Made by a program: the position numbers and the translations under genes. Below, one piece after another: positions 8,533 to 16,252 of a DNA stretch of 64,000 nt; the stretch's first letter is position 1; every line of letters starts with the position of its first letter. The stretch is from Flavipsychrobacter sp. (GTDB taxonomy: Bacteria; Bacteroidota; Bacteroidia; Chitinophagales; Chitinophagaceae), in contig JANINW010000011.1 in assembly GCA_024508935.1 (NCBI GenBank), positions 147,812 through 211,811 on the forward strand, in the 5' to 3' direction. Under the pieces are notes generated by a model that was given only the letters and a program-made list of their open reading frames with translations, was not told the DNA's origin and did no database searches.

Positions 8533-9903
8533 TTATTTATTGTTGTTTTCTGTTAACACGCCGGCACTTGCCTGCAATTTTTTATAAGCCACTGTGGCAT
8601 CGGCCATAGCAAAGGCATGGTTTAGTTTTGCCTGTAGCTGTGCTACGTCTGCATCCAGCAGGTCGGTAGTGGTGGCCAGGCTGTTATCATATTTGTTCTT
8701 TACTATCCGGTAGTTCTCATTCGCCTGCTCTTCAGCTTTGGCATATACGTCTATCTTTTTTACAGTAGATAGGTAGTTTTGGTATGCCTGGGCCACCTGC
8801 AATCTTATGCCATCGCTTAGCATTTCTCGGTTTATTTCCGCTTCCTGCCTGCGGGCTTTTGCCTGCGCTACTTTGCTGCCGGTCTTCCATAAAGACGAAG
8901 GACTATATTTTAACCCTATACCGCCGTTCATCACATTGGTAAGCGTTACCAGGTTAGGTATATCAGCCGCTATATATCCGCCCGTAAGTGCCAGGTTGGG
9001 GTAATAGTCGCCTTTGGCGGCTTTCACGCCGGCATTGGTAGCTTTCACACGGTAGTCTGTGGCTGCAATGTCTTTACGGTTTTGCAATGCAGTACCTTCC
9101 CAGTCCTCAAAGGTTTTTGCATCGGCGCTGTTTACGAATGCTGTAGCATCGGGTTCCAGTTCTGTATTTTCCGGCAGGCCAAGCATCAGGTTCATATTAA
9201 TGTAGGTGATCTTCCAGTTGTTCTCAGCATCAAGCAGGGTAAGTTCCACATTAGATTGCTGCAATTCTGCTTTCAACAGATCATTGCGAGCCATCAACCC
9301 GTTTTTCTCCAGGTTAGAAAAATCAGCAACACGCTGCTGCGATTGTTTCAGGTTTTCTTTTACAATATCCAGGGCAGCTTTTGCTTTGTACAGGTTGCTA
9401 TATGCTGCTATGGTATTGGCTACCACCTCATCTCGGTCCCTTTCTGCATCCAGTTCTGCGGCTTTTGTCAGGTATTTGGCAGATTCTATGCCATGCTGAA
9501 TACGAAAACCTGCAAATACAGGTATAGAAAGGTTGGCCATTGCATAAGCAGCCTGTTCAACTTTCAACGAGCTGGCAGCACCGCCGCCAGATGAGCCGCT
9601 ACCTTCGCTGCCTGAACTACTGCTACCTAATTTTACTTTCAGGTTCACATCCGGCTGGTTCAGGCGGAGATAAGAACCCGAAACACTAAGATCGGGCAGA
9701 CGGCGTTCGCGTGCTTCGCGCAGCGAGGCTGTGGCTTCTTTTATCCTTGCCTGGCTCAGCTTCAGGTCTTTGCTGTTCTGAAGGCCGAGTGTAATAGCCT
9801 CATCCAGTGTAAGCCTGCGTGCGCTTTGTGCAAAAGTAGTGTTGCTGCTAATGAACGCCGTAAATACCAGCGCTATCATTACTATATATCTGTTAGTCTT
9901 CAT
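8533..9903 (-). CDS. TolC family outer membrane efflux channel
   Basis: The 456-residue protein carries a cleavable signal peptide (ends near FISSNTTFAQ) and two copies of the outer membrane efflux repeat: LTLDEAITLGLQNSKDLKLS near the mature N-terminus and a second helical repeat near residues 250-420 with KAEEQANENYRIVKNKY. A Gly/Ser-rich stretch (about residues 94-106) probably forms a loop. It would provide the outer membrane exit for the EmrAB-type pump. The ATG at 9903 lies inside the end of tetR, whose stop is at 9893, an 11-bp overlap that suggests translational coupling. Confidence 0.92.
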   Translation of the reverse strand: MKTNRYIVMIALVFTAFISSNTTFAQSARRLTLDEAITLGLQNSKDLKLSQARIKEATASLREARERRLPDLSVSGSYLRLNQPDVNLKVKLGSSSSGSEGSGSSGGGAASSLKVEQAAYAMANLSIPVFAGFRIQHGIESAKYLTKAAELDAERDRDEVVANTIAAYSNLYKAKAALDIVKENLKQSQQRVADFSNLEKNGLMARNDLLKAELQQSNVELTLLDAENNWKITYINMNLMLGLPENTELEPDATAFVNSADAKTFEDWEGTALQNRKDIAATDYRVKATNAGVKAAKGDYYPNLALTGGYIAADIPNLVTLTNVMNGGIGLKYSPSSLWKTGSKVAQAKARRQEAEINREMLSDGIRLQVAQAYQNYLSTVKKIDVYAKAEEQANENYRIVKNKYDNSLATTTDLLDADVAQLQAKLNHAFAMADATVAYKKLQASAGVLTENNNK

Positions 9904-10522
9904 AAGTCAGTATTGCTTTAAATAAACTTTTTAAATGGTGACCTAATTTTTTCCTGAGATGTTTTAAAAAATCTTCTTCATTCATGTGCTGCAGGTTATT
10001 TATTTCGCGATAAAAATGTTGCGTGGTCATAACCTGGTTTGAAGTTCCGATGATGGTTGCCATCATCAGCGGTATATCTATATTCTTTTTAAAATCGCCT
10101 TTTTTCTGGCCTTCCGAAATGATCTGCTTTACCAGTAATTGGTTATTCTTTTTCATTTCATGCAGCATGTTGCTGATAGGTGTTTCCCTAAGGCTCATCT
10201 GCTCACGAGCTACTATCTTATGAAAATCCTTCTGGCAGAAATACTTTTCGAGATAGTGCTCTATCAGGGTCTCTATTTTTTGGAATGGGGTTAATTCTTT
10301 GTTATTGATAATACTTTCCAGTTTCATCCGGATGATCTCACCATGCCTTTCAAAGATCGCCTCCAGCAGTTTTTCCTTCGAACCGAAATAATAGGATATC
10401 ATAGCAATATTCACATCCGCCTCTTTGGCTATATCCCTTACTGATGTTCCTGCAAAACCGTTATCTGCAAATAACCGTTCCGCCACGTCAATAATTAATT
10501 TCTGCTTATCTGTATATTCCAT
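9893..10522 (-). CDS. TetR/AcrR family repressor of the efflux operon
   Basis: The 209-residue protein starts MEYTDKQKLIIDVAERLF and has the classic TetR N-terminal DNA-binding domain: GFAGTSVRDIAKEADVNIAM (helix-turn-helix) then ISYYFGSKEKLLEAIFERH. The C-terminal two thirds is helical and should bind the inducer. The frame extends to a TTG at 10573, but that lies in the promoter, so ATG at 10522 is the start. It is the first gene of the operon and overlaps tolC by 11 bp. A near-perfect palindrome covers its own promoter (10544-10583), so it probably represses itself and the exporter and is released by a pump substrate. Confidence 0.92.
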   Translation of the reverse strand: MEYTDKQKLIIDVAERLFADNGFAGTSVRDIAKEADVNIAMISYYFGSKEKLLEAIFERHGEIIRMKLESIINNKELTPFQKIETLIEHYLEKYFCQKDFHKIVAREQMSLRETPISNMLHEMKKNNQLLVKQIISEGQKKGDFKKNIDIPLMMATIIGTSNQVMTTQHFYREINNLQHMNEEDFLKHLRKKLGHHLKSLFKAILTYED

Positions 10523-10543
10523 TGTATAGTTCTTATCACGGCA

Positions 10544-10590
10544 CAAAATTAAACAATCGTTTGATTTAAACAAACGTTTAATTAGTTTTT
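10544..10590. promoter_or_regulatory. divergent promoter pair overlapped by a palindromic operator
   Basis: On the minus strand, TTTG (10574-10571), a 19-bp spacer and TAATTTTG (10551-10544) form a complete Bacteroidota promoter for tetR. On the plus strand, TTTG (10560-10563), a 19-bp spacer and TAGTTTTT (10583-10590, last base mismatched) form a mirror promoter. Two nested inverted repeats cover both: AATTAAAC (10547-10554) with GTTTAATT (10576-10583), and CGTTTG (10558-10563) with CAAACG (10571-10576). A TetR dimer bound here would block both directions. The binding is inferred. Confidence 0.6.
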
Positions 10591-10608
10591 TACATCGAAA
10601 CGGAAAAT

Positions 10609-10734
10609 ATGAGCATCGAAATTTCTTATAATAATAATGAGGGAAAAACGGAGCGTCCTAATGTTATACATGATAATGATGCGAAAAAGTGCATAACTGA
10701 CGCGGGTTTCGGCGCATTGATTGTGCATTTGTAA
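10609..10734 (+). CDS. possible 41-residue small protein divergent from tetR
   Basis: ATG at 10609 lies about 12 bases after the start expected from the plus-strand half of the divergent promoter. The predicted protein begins MSIEISYNNNEGKTERPN and ends GFGALIVHL; it has no signal peptide and no known motif. The bases encoding KTERPN are the first 19-bp repeat copy, and the same six residues are encoded again just after the stop (10738-10755) with one synonymous change. It may be a real small gene, a remnant, or chance. No terminator follows. Confidence 0.2.
   Translation: MSIEISYNNNEGKTERPNVIHDNDAKKCITDAGFGALIVHL
10644..10662 (+). repeat. 19-bp motif, copy 1 (direct)
   Basis: AAAAACGGAGCGTCCTAAT. 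It defines the consensus AAAAACGRARCGTCCTAAT shared by four sites in this intergenic region. Confidence 0.7.
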
Positions 10735-10736
10735 AT

Positions 10737-10754
10737 AAAACGGAACGTCCTAAT
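10737..10754 (+). repeat. 19-bp motif, copy 2 (direct, 18 bp matched)
   Basis: AAAACGGAACGTCCTAAT, one base different from copy 1 and 93 bp downstream of it. Confidence 0.7.
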
Positions 10755-10849
10755 TAGTCAGATTTACTTCCATTATATTATACAGATCATTGAAGATATA
10801 AGTGAGAGTAAAACGTATTATTTGTTTTTAAAGGCTGTTTAAGTCAATT

Positions 10850-10885
10850 AGGTTACCATTTCCGTTACCTTTTAGGTTACCTTTT
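10850..10885 (+). repeat. three tandem 12-bp repeats with GTTACC core
   Basis: The units are AGGTTACCATTT, CCGTTACCTTTT and AGGTTACCTTTT, head to tail without gaps. The core GGTTACC is itself nearly palindromic. Such an array could be a set of protein binding sites on one face of the helix (spacing just over one turn) or an iteron-like element. Confidence 0.7.
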
Positions 10886-10964
10886 GCCTTGGTTAAAATA
10901 TACGATTTGCTGTCTCTGAAAATCTTTTGCGTGTAATCTTATGTAACAATAAAGTAAACGAAGA

Positions 10965-10995
10965 GTTCAATTTCTGTTAAAAGGGAAAATTGAAC
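10965..10995. other. 9-bp inverted repeat
   Basis: GTTCAATTT (10965-10973) and AAATTGAAC (10987-10995) are perfect inverse copies around a 13-base loop. No T-run follows, so it is a poor terminator for recG; it may be an operator or an RNA hairpin. Confidence 0.4.
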
Positions 10996-11005
10996 ATGGT
11001 TAAAA

Positions 11006-11023
11006 ATAGGACGCCTCGTTTTT
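11006..11023 (-). repeat. 19-bp motif, copy 3 (inverted)
   Basis: Read on the minus strand: AAAAACGAGGCGTCCTAT, matching the consensus at 16 of 18 compared positions against copy 1. Confidence 0.6.
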
Positions 11024-11026
11024 CGA

Positions 11027-11045
11027 ATTGGGACATTTCGTTTTT
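11027..11045 (-). repeat. 19-bp motif, copy 4 (inverted, most diverged)
   Basis: Read on the minus strand: AAAAACGAAATGTCCCAAT. It lies 3 bp from copy 3 and in the same orientation. Confidence 0.55.
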
Positions 11046-11094
11046 CCGCTTGTACTTGAATTGGAAGTCTTGAAAGAAAGCAAACTATTGACAA

Positions 11095-13215
11095 TCAACT
11101 GATTTTGCCCCAGTGGTTTTCTTTCACTTCCTGCAGCAGGATGTTACGTATGCCCTGGTGTTGCGGTGCAGTGAGGGAAGGATCTTCTGCAACTATTTGT
11201 TGGGCGGCCTGTCTTGTTTGTTCCAGTATAGCGCTATCGGCTACTATATCTGCCAGTTTGAATTTAAGTACACCGCTTTGTTTGGTGCCATAGAGGTCGC
11301 CGGGCCCGCGCATGGCCAGGTCTTCTTCTGCTATGACAAAGCCATTGGTAGTGGAAGTCATGATCTTCATCCGCTGCAGGCTTTCTTTAGATAGTTTGTT
11401 GCCGGTGAGCAGTATGCAATAAGATTGCTCAGCGCCACGGCCTACGCGGCCACGTAGTTGGTGCAGTTGAGAAAGACCGAAACGTTCAGCACTTTCTATC
11501 AGCATTACACTGGCGTTGGGTACATTCACACCTACTTCTATTACCGTGGTTGCCACTAATACCTGTGCTTCGCCGCTTACAAAACGTTCCATATTACGTA
11601 CACGTTTGCCGGCCTCCTGCTTGCCATGTACCATAGCTATACGGTATTTATGGTCGGGAAACCATATTTTCACTTGCTCATAGCCGGCCATCAGGCTTTC
11701 ATAGTCCATTTTTTCTGATTCTTCTATCAGCGGGTATACTATATAGGCCTGCCTGCCTTTATCTATTTCACTGCGGATGAACTCCATGACATTGGCCCGC
11801 CGCATTTCATTACGATGAACGGTTTTTATCTCCTGCCTGCCGGGTGGCAGTTCATCTATTACTGATACATCCAGGTCTCCGTATAATGTCATGGCTAGTG
11901 TGCGTGGTATAGGTGTAGCGGTCATTACCAATACATGCGGTGCACGCTCATTTTTTTTCCAAAGCCTTGCCCGCTGGCCTACACCAAAACGGTGCTGTTC
12001 GTCTATTACCGCCAGGCCCAGGTTTTGAAACTGAACACTTTCTTCTATCAGTGCATGTGTGCCTACTACGATGGGTATTTCTCCGGAGGCTAATCCTGCC
12101 AGTATCTCTTTGCGTTCTTTGCCTTTTGTTGTGCCGGTAAGCACTGCACAGGGTATGTGCATTTTTTCCAGCAGCGAGCGTATGCTCTGGTAGTGCTGGT
12201 GAGCCAGTATTTCAGTGGGTGCCATCAGGCAAGCCTGAAAGCCATTATCAATAGCCAGCAACATGCTCATTAAAGCAACAATGGTTTTACCACTGCCAAC
12301 ATCCCCTTGCAGCAGGCGGTTCATTTGTTTGCCGGTAGCAGTGTCTACCCGTATTTCTTTCAATACACGTTTCTGTGCATTCGTAAGACTAAAGGGCAAA
12401 AAATTGTTGTAGAAATTATTGAAATGTTCGCCTACCTTTTCGAACATATAACCCGGCTGTATGGTATGCTGCAAACGCAATTGTGCAATTTTCAATTGCG
12501 AAGCCAGTAGTTCCTCCCATTTTAAACGGTATCGTGCTGCCTGGGCATGTTCTTCGCTGTCGGGATAGTGTATCCATTTGATAGCATTGTACCTGTTGCA
12601 AAGCTGGTATTGGCTTAAAAGGTTTAGTGGCAATACTTCGGGTATGTCCCCTGGCTTTATCTTTTCAAAAAGGCTTTGAGTTATTTTGGCAAACGAGCGG
12701 TTGCTGATGCCCTTAGCCCGCAGTTTTTCAGTAGTAGGGTATACGGGTTGCAGTCCGGGGATAGCAGTCTCAGAATTAAGGGGTTCTATTTCAGGATGAG
12801 GTATATTCATCACACCGTTGAAAACATTTACCCTGCCAAATACGATATACTTATCATGTTCCCGCAGCGATTTTTTCATCCACTGGGCACCCTGGAACCA
12901 GACCAGGTCTATACGTCCGCTATCATCATATATGGTAGCTACCAGGCGTTTCTTACGCCCTTCGCCTTCTTCATTAATATTTATAACAGTACCGGCTATT
13001 TGTACAAAATCGCTATCCTGGTTAATAGCGGCTATTTTGGTGAATTTGCTGCGATCGGCATAGCGGTAAGGATAATGATATAGCAAGTCCCCGAAACTAC
13101 CGATACCCAGTTCTTTACGCAGCATATCGCCCCGCTGGGGACCAACACCTTTCAGGTATTCTATGGGAGAATCTAATATGGATGCGAAATTGCTGATAGC
13201 CTGCCTTTGCGACAA
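11095..13215 (-). CDS. recG: ATP-dependent DNA helicase RecG
   Basis: The 706-residue protein has the RecG layout: wedge/OB domain near the N-terminus (SPIEYLKGVGPQRGDMLRKEL), Walker A GDVGSGKT at residues 304-311, DEQHRFGVGQR (motif II, DEQH), TATPIPRTLAMTLYGD (motif III) and GRVGRGAEQSYC (motif VI). RecG remodels stalled replication forks and branched DNA. No in-frame ATG exists before the conserved SPIEYLKGVGP block, and an in-frame stop lies 12 codons upstream of the TTG at 13215, so TTG is the best start. It follows exbD by 19 bp and is probably in the exbB, exbD, recG transcript. The long repeat-rich intergenic region lies beyond its stop. Confidence 0.95.
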   Translation of the reverse strand: MSQRQAISNFASILDSPIEYLKGVGPQRGDMLRKELGIGSFGDLLYHYPYRYADRSKFTKIAAINQDSDFVQIAGTVININEEGEGRKKRLVATIYDDSGRIDLVWFQGAQWMKKSLREHDKYIVFGRVNVFNGVMNIPHPEIEPLNSETAIPGLQPVYPTTEKLRAKGISNRSFAKITQSLFEKIKPGDIPEVLPLNLLSQYQLCNRYNAIKWIHYPDSEEHAQAARYRLKWEELLASQLKIAQLRLQHTIQPGYMFEKVGEHFNNFYNNFLPFSLTNAQKRVLKEIRVDTATGKQMNRLLQGDVGSGKTIVALMSMLLAIDNGFQACLMAPTEILAHQHYQSIRSLLEKMHIPCAVLTGTTKGKERKEILAGLASGEIPIVVGTHALIEESVQFQNLGLAVIDEQHRFGVGQRARLWKKNERAPHVLVMTATPIPRTLAMTLYGDLDVSVIDELPPGRQEIKTVHRNEMRRANVMEFIRSEIDKGRQAYIVYPLIEESEKMDYESLMAGYEQVKIWFPDHKYRIAMVHGKQEAGKRVRNMERFVSGEAQVLVATTVIEVGVNVPNASVMLIESAERFGLSQLHQLRGRVGRGAEQSYCILLTGNKLSKESLQRMKIMTSTTNGFVIAEEDLAMRGPGDLYGTKQSGVLKFKLADIVADSAILEQTRQAAQQIVAEDPSLTAPQHQGIRNILLQEVKENHWGKIS

Positions 13216-13234
13216 AAATAAGAAAGCTGAAAAA

Positions 13235-13639
13235 TTATTTCCCTTCTTTATCTATAGCCAGTACGGTACGCAGGTTTAGTGCGCGTGCCGCACGCATTAC
13301 TGCCACTATACTTTCAGCTTCTGCTTTTTTATCTGCATTGATGATCACTGTAGGCTCAGCGTCCTGCGAACGCGCCACCACCTGCTGAATAGCAGATTGC
13401 AGGGAATCGGCATTGGTTGCATGGGTGCCAACAAAGAAATGCTGTTCGGGGTCAATAGACACCACGACTGTTTGTTTGGCTTTGGTATCGCTTTTAGCTT
13501 TTGGTATAGAGAGCTTTATTACATTGGGGTTGGCCAATGTAGAAATGATGAGGAAGAACAGCAGCAGGATGAACAATATATCATTCAAGGCCGATGTGTG
13601 CGGTTCTGATGTTTCCCGTAGTCGTTTTCTCAAATTCAT
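13235..13639 (-). CDS. exbD: ExbD/TolR family energy transducer
   Basis: The 134-residue protein has a short basic cytoplasmic N-terminus, one membrane segment (LNDILFILLLFFLIISTLA, about residues 19-37) with the conserved Asp20 used in proton translocation, and a periplasmic domain containing PTVIINADKKAEAESIVAVM. Together with the ExbB/TolQ homologue 10 bp upstream it should form a proton-driven motor that powers TonB-type outer membrane uptake or the Tol system. Length is normal. Which partner it energises cannot be decided, because no tonB or tolA gene is in the window. Confidence 0.9.
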   Translation of the reverse strand: MNLRKRLRETSEPHTSALNDILFILLLFFLIISTLANPNVIKLSIPKAKSDTKAKQTVVVSIDPEQHFFVGTHATNADSLQSAIQQVVARSQDAEPTVIINADKKAEAESIVAVMRAARALNLRTVLAIDKEGK

Positions 13640-13649
13640 GGCAGCGGTT

Positions 13650-14336
13650 TTAACGGGTTGGCTCTTGCAGAATATCTAAAAACTCTACCGATGCCGCTTC
13701 CATTTTGTTTACATTCTTATTGATCTGTGCATTCAGGTAGTTATATGCCACATAAGACATCAGGCCTATAATAAGGCCCACTGCTGATGTAACCATCTTT
13801 GTATAAATACCGCCGGCAATTGTTTCGAGCGAGAAGCCCTGGTGCTGAATGTTGAAGAAGAGAATGATCATACCGGCTATAGTACCCAGGAACCCGAACA
13901 TAGGTGCTATACCTGCTATAGTAGAAAGTATAGACAGGTTCTTCTCCATCTGGTACACTTCCAGTTTGCCGGCGCTTTCCATTGATTTTTCAATATGGTC
14001 TATCGGCTTGCCTATACGGCTGATGCCTTTATCTATCATGCGTCCTACCGGGTTGTCAGTCGTTTTAGCCAAGGATTTGGCTGCGCTTAAATTGCCGGAT
14101 GTAATATGTTCACGTATACGTGCCAGGAAATTGGGGTCAATATTAGAAGCCTTTCGGATAGCCATCCAGCGCTCTGCAAATACATACACCAGCAACAACG
14201 AGCATATAAATAACGGTATCATCAGCACGCCGCCTTCTTTCATCAGGTAGAAGAAAGAAATAGATTCTGAGGTGGGTGCTGCGGTAGTAGCCTGTGTAGT
14301 AGTGTCTATTTGTAGCAGTATGGATAATAATGACAT
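13650..14336 (-). CDS. exbB: ExbB/TolQ/MotA family proton channel
   Basis: The 228-residue protein has three membrane segments: about residues 35-55 (LMIPLFICSLLLVYVFAERW), then after a cytoplasmic loop the segments AGIAPMFGFLGTIAGMIILF and AVGLIIGLMSYVAYNYL. The GFLGTIAGM and the Gly-rich last helix are the family signature. The frame extends upstream to a TTG, but ATG at 14336 follows a TATATTTG -7 box (14357-14364) by about 21 bp and fits better. It forms the motor with ExbD, encoded 10 bp downstream. Confidence 0.92.
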   Translation of the reverse strand: MSLLSILLQIDTTTQATTAAPTSESISFFYLMKEGGVLMIPLFICSLLLVYVFAERWMAIRKASNIDPNFLARIREHITSGNLSAAKSLAKTTDNPVGRMIDKGISRIGKPIDHIEKSMESAGKLEVYQMEKNLSILSTIAGIAPMFGFLGTIAGMIILFFNIQHQGFSLETIAGGIYTKMVTSAVGLIIGLMSYVAYNYLNAQINKNVNKMEAASVEFLDILQEPTR

Positions 14337-14356
14337 GCGTTGCGATTGACTTCGAA

Positions 14357-14364
14357 CAAATATA
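14357..14364 (-). promoter_or_regulatory. -7 box of exbB-exbD-recG
   Basis: Minus-strand TATATTTG fits TAnnTTTG and lies 21 bp before the exbB ATG, supporting the shorter start. A weak -33 candidate (TCTG) lies 16 bp upstream. Confidence 0.45.
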
Positions 14365-14437
14365 ATAATTAGGATTTTTTCAGACTTGTTAAAATGTAGC
14401 GTACATAAATTAACACCCAGTTTGTTTGAAAGCAAAA

Positions 14438-14466
14438 AAAATGGCTGACTTAAAGCCAGCCATTTT
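14438..14466 (-). terminator. terminator of the SlyD-type gene
   Basis: Stem AAAATGGCTG / CAGCCATTTT of 10 bp with a 9-base loop, followed on the minus strand by a run of T. It lies 18 bp past the stop of the peptidyl-prolyl isomerase gene. Confidence 0.75.
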
Positions 14467-14484
14467 AAGATCTATTAAGATATA

Positions 14485-14913
14485 TTATCCTATAGCTACC
14501 AGTTCGATTTCAAATACCAGGTCCTGGCCGGCCAACGGGTGGTTTGCATCCAGCACAACTACTTCGTCTTTTACTTCTGCAATAACTACAGGGAACACAT
14601 TGCCTGAAGCATCGCTCATGTGCAGTTCCATACCAACTTCAGGTGTCATGTCGGCTGGGAAATCACTTTTAGGATATTCCATCATCATATCATCGTTGCG
14701 CTGTCCGTAGGCGTTGTCAACATGTATATGCACGGTTTTTTTGTCACCAACTTTCATGCCTTCAAGAGCATCATCGAAACCCTTAATTACCTGCCCGGTT
14801 CCTACTGTAAATTCAAGCGGGTCACGGCCTTCAGAGCTGTCAAAAGTTGAACCGTCAGTTAGTTTTCCGTGATAGTGAACGCGAACTTTATCGCCATTTT
14901 TAACTTCTTGCAT
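14485..14913 (-). CDS. slyD: SlyD-type FKBP peptidyl-prolyl cis-trans isomerase
   Basis: This 142-residue protein starts MQEVKNGDKVRVHYHGKLTD and carries the FKBP core (FDSSEGRDPLEFTVGTG, IKGFDDALEGMKVGDKK) interrupted by the insert-in-flap domain (roughly residues 70-120), which marks the SlyD class of folding helpers. The C-terminal motif LDANHPLAGQDLVFEIELV is typical. It lacks the His/Cys-rich metal-binding tail of E. coli SlyD. There is no signal peptide, so it acts in the cytoplasm. The ATG at 14913 is preferred over an upstream start that would add ten hydrophobic residues. Single-gene unit with its own terminator. Confidence 0.92.
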   Translation of the reverse strand: MQEVKNGDKVRVHYHGKLTDGSTFDSSEGRDPLEFTVGTGQVIKGFDDALEGMKVGDKKTVHIHVDNAYGQRNDDMMMEYPKSDFPADMTPEVGMELHMSDASGNVFPVVIAEVKDEVVVLDANHPLAGQDLVFEIELVAIG

Positions 14914-15002
14914 GAGAATTGTTTTAATAACTATAATTATCATGCAAGTTAAGCCATAATATCAAAAACACAGGGTTATCTTTATGCAAATTTTCCATCT
15001 TT

Positions 15003-16214
15003 ATGAGTCGTAGGATATTATATGCCCTTTTGTTTCTGGTCTGCGCCATAAAAGCTGTTCCTGCCACTGCTCAAAAACAGCCTGCACTAAAGAAAAGTGA
15101 CAGTGTCGTTACAGGAGATGTGAGATTGGACGAGTATCTGCCATTATTGGCCGGTAAGCGGGTTGGTTTGCTTATCAATCATACTTCGCTGGCCGGTAAG
15201 ACTTTGCTACTGGATACCTTATTGCATTTGAAGGTAAAAGTGGTAAAAATATTTGTGCCGGAACACGGGTTCAGGGGGGCAGCAGAAGCCGGCGAGAAAG
15301 TGAATAGCACAATTGACCAACAAACCGGTCTCCCTGTTATTTCATTGTATGGTAAAAACAAGAAGCCTAAAAAGGAAGACCTTACTGATGTAGATATAAT
15401 GATATATGATCTGCAGGACGTTGGGGCACGTTTTTATACTTATATATCTACGTTGCAATATGCTATGGAAGCATGCGCAGAAAATAATAAGCCATTTTTA
15501 TTGCTCGACAGGCCCAACCCTAATGGTCATTATGTTGACGGACCTGTATTGGATACTGCATTACGTTCGTTTGTAGGTATGCAGCCTGTACCTATTGTAT
15601 ATGGTATGACTGCCGGAGAGTATGCACGCATGCTGCAGGGCGAAGGGTGGTTTAAAGACGCTAAGAAGCTGGATCTAAAAGTAATCAGTTGTCTGAACTA
15701 TGATCATAATACACTTTATGCTTTGCCCGTACAGCCATCTCCCAATCTCAGGACTATGGCAGCTATATACAGCTACCCATCTATGTGCCTGTTTGAAGGT
15801 ACCGTGACCAGCGTGGGCAGGGGAACTGATTACCCTTTCCAGCAATACGGGCATCCTGATTTTTTTGGGAGTACGATCTATAGTTTTAAACCCATTGCCG
15901 AATTTGGAAAACCCGAGCCTTTATACGCATACCGGGAATGTTACGGGCAGATAGTAGCGCTGAATGAACAGGAAGCACATGTATTCTTCAACAGGAAGAT
16001 CAGGTTGATATTCCTTCAGAAAGCATATAAATGGTATCCTTATAAAGAGAAATTCTTCAATAGCTTCTTTGAAAAACTTGCAGGAACAAAAGAACTTAGA
16101 AAACAGCTAACAGCCGGGATGGATGAAGAAGCTATAAGAGCTACCTGGCAGAAAGATATTGATGCGTTTAAACTGATACGAAAAAAATACCTGCTTTATA
16201 CCGATTTTGAATAG
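15003..16214 (+). CDS. NamZ-type exo-beta-N-acetylmuramidase (DUF1343)
   Basis: The 403-residue protein has a signal peptide (cleavage near AVPATAQ, residue 24) and a full DUF1343 region: KRVGLLINHTSL, KIFVPEHGFRGAAEAGEKV with the conserved Glu-His, SLYGKNKKPKKEDL, DIMIYDLQDVGARFYTYIST and LDRPNPNGHYVDGPVL. The family (Bacillus NamZ and Tannerella homologues) removes MurNAc from the non-reducing end of peptidoglycan fragments, so a role in cell wall turnover or scavenging in the periplasm is likely. A TATCTTTA -7-like box lies at 14977-14984. The large exporter-acyltransferase fusion follows after 38 bp and may be cotranscribed. Confidence 0.9.
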   Translation: MSRRILYALLFLVCAIKAVPATAQKQPALKKSDSVVTGDVRLDEYLPLLAGKRVGLLINHTSLAGKTLLLDTLLHLKVKVVKIFVPEHGFRGAAEAGEKVNSTIDQQTGLPVISLYGKNKKPKKEDLTDVDIMIYDLQDVGARFYTYISTLQYAMEACAENNKPFLLLDRPNPNGHYVDGPVLDTALRSFVGMQPVPIVYGMTAGEYARMLQGEGWFKDAKKLDLKVISCLNYDHNTLYALPVQPSPNLRTMAAIYSYPSMCLFEGTVTSVGRGTDYPFQQYGHPDFFGSTIYSFKPIAEFGKPEPLYAYRECYGQIVALNEQEAHVFFNRKIRLIFLQKAYKWYPYKEKFFNSFFEKLAGTKELRKQLTAGMDEEAIRATWQKDIDAFKLIRKKYLLYTDFE

Positions 16215-16252
16215 AGCAGCAGGATCGATGATTACCTCTTTTTACAATTAGC

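Larger units (their letters stand above)
10591..11094. other. repeat-rich stretch without a clear gene between recG and tetR
   Basis: This is the only part of the window longer than 300 bp that lacks a convincing protein gene. It holds four copies of a 19-bp motif (two direct at the left, two inverted at the right), a 3 x 12 bp tandem repeat in the middle, an inverted repeat at 10965-10995, and two short frames (41 codons from 10609, 25 codons from 10996). No transposase, integrase or RNA gene is seen. The arrangement looks like a decayed or minimal mobile element, but a multi-site regulatory region is also possible. Confidence 0.5.

Noticed and set aside
9082..9594. Open frame of 170 codons antisense to the TolC-like gene
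   Set aside because: The Cys/Phe-rich product looks like reverse-strand noise, and the sense gene is certain.
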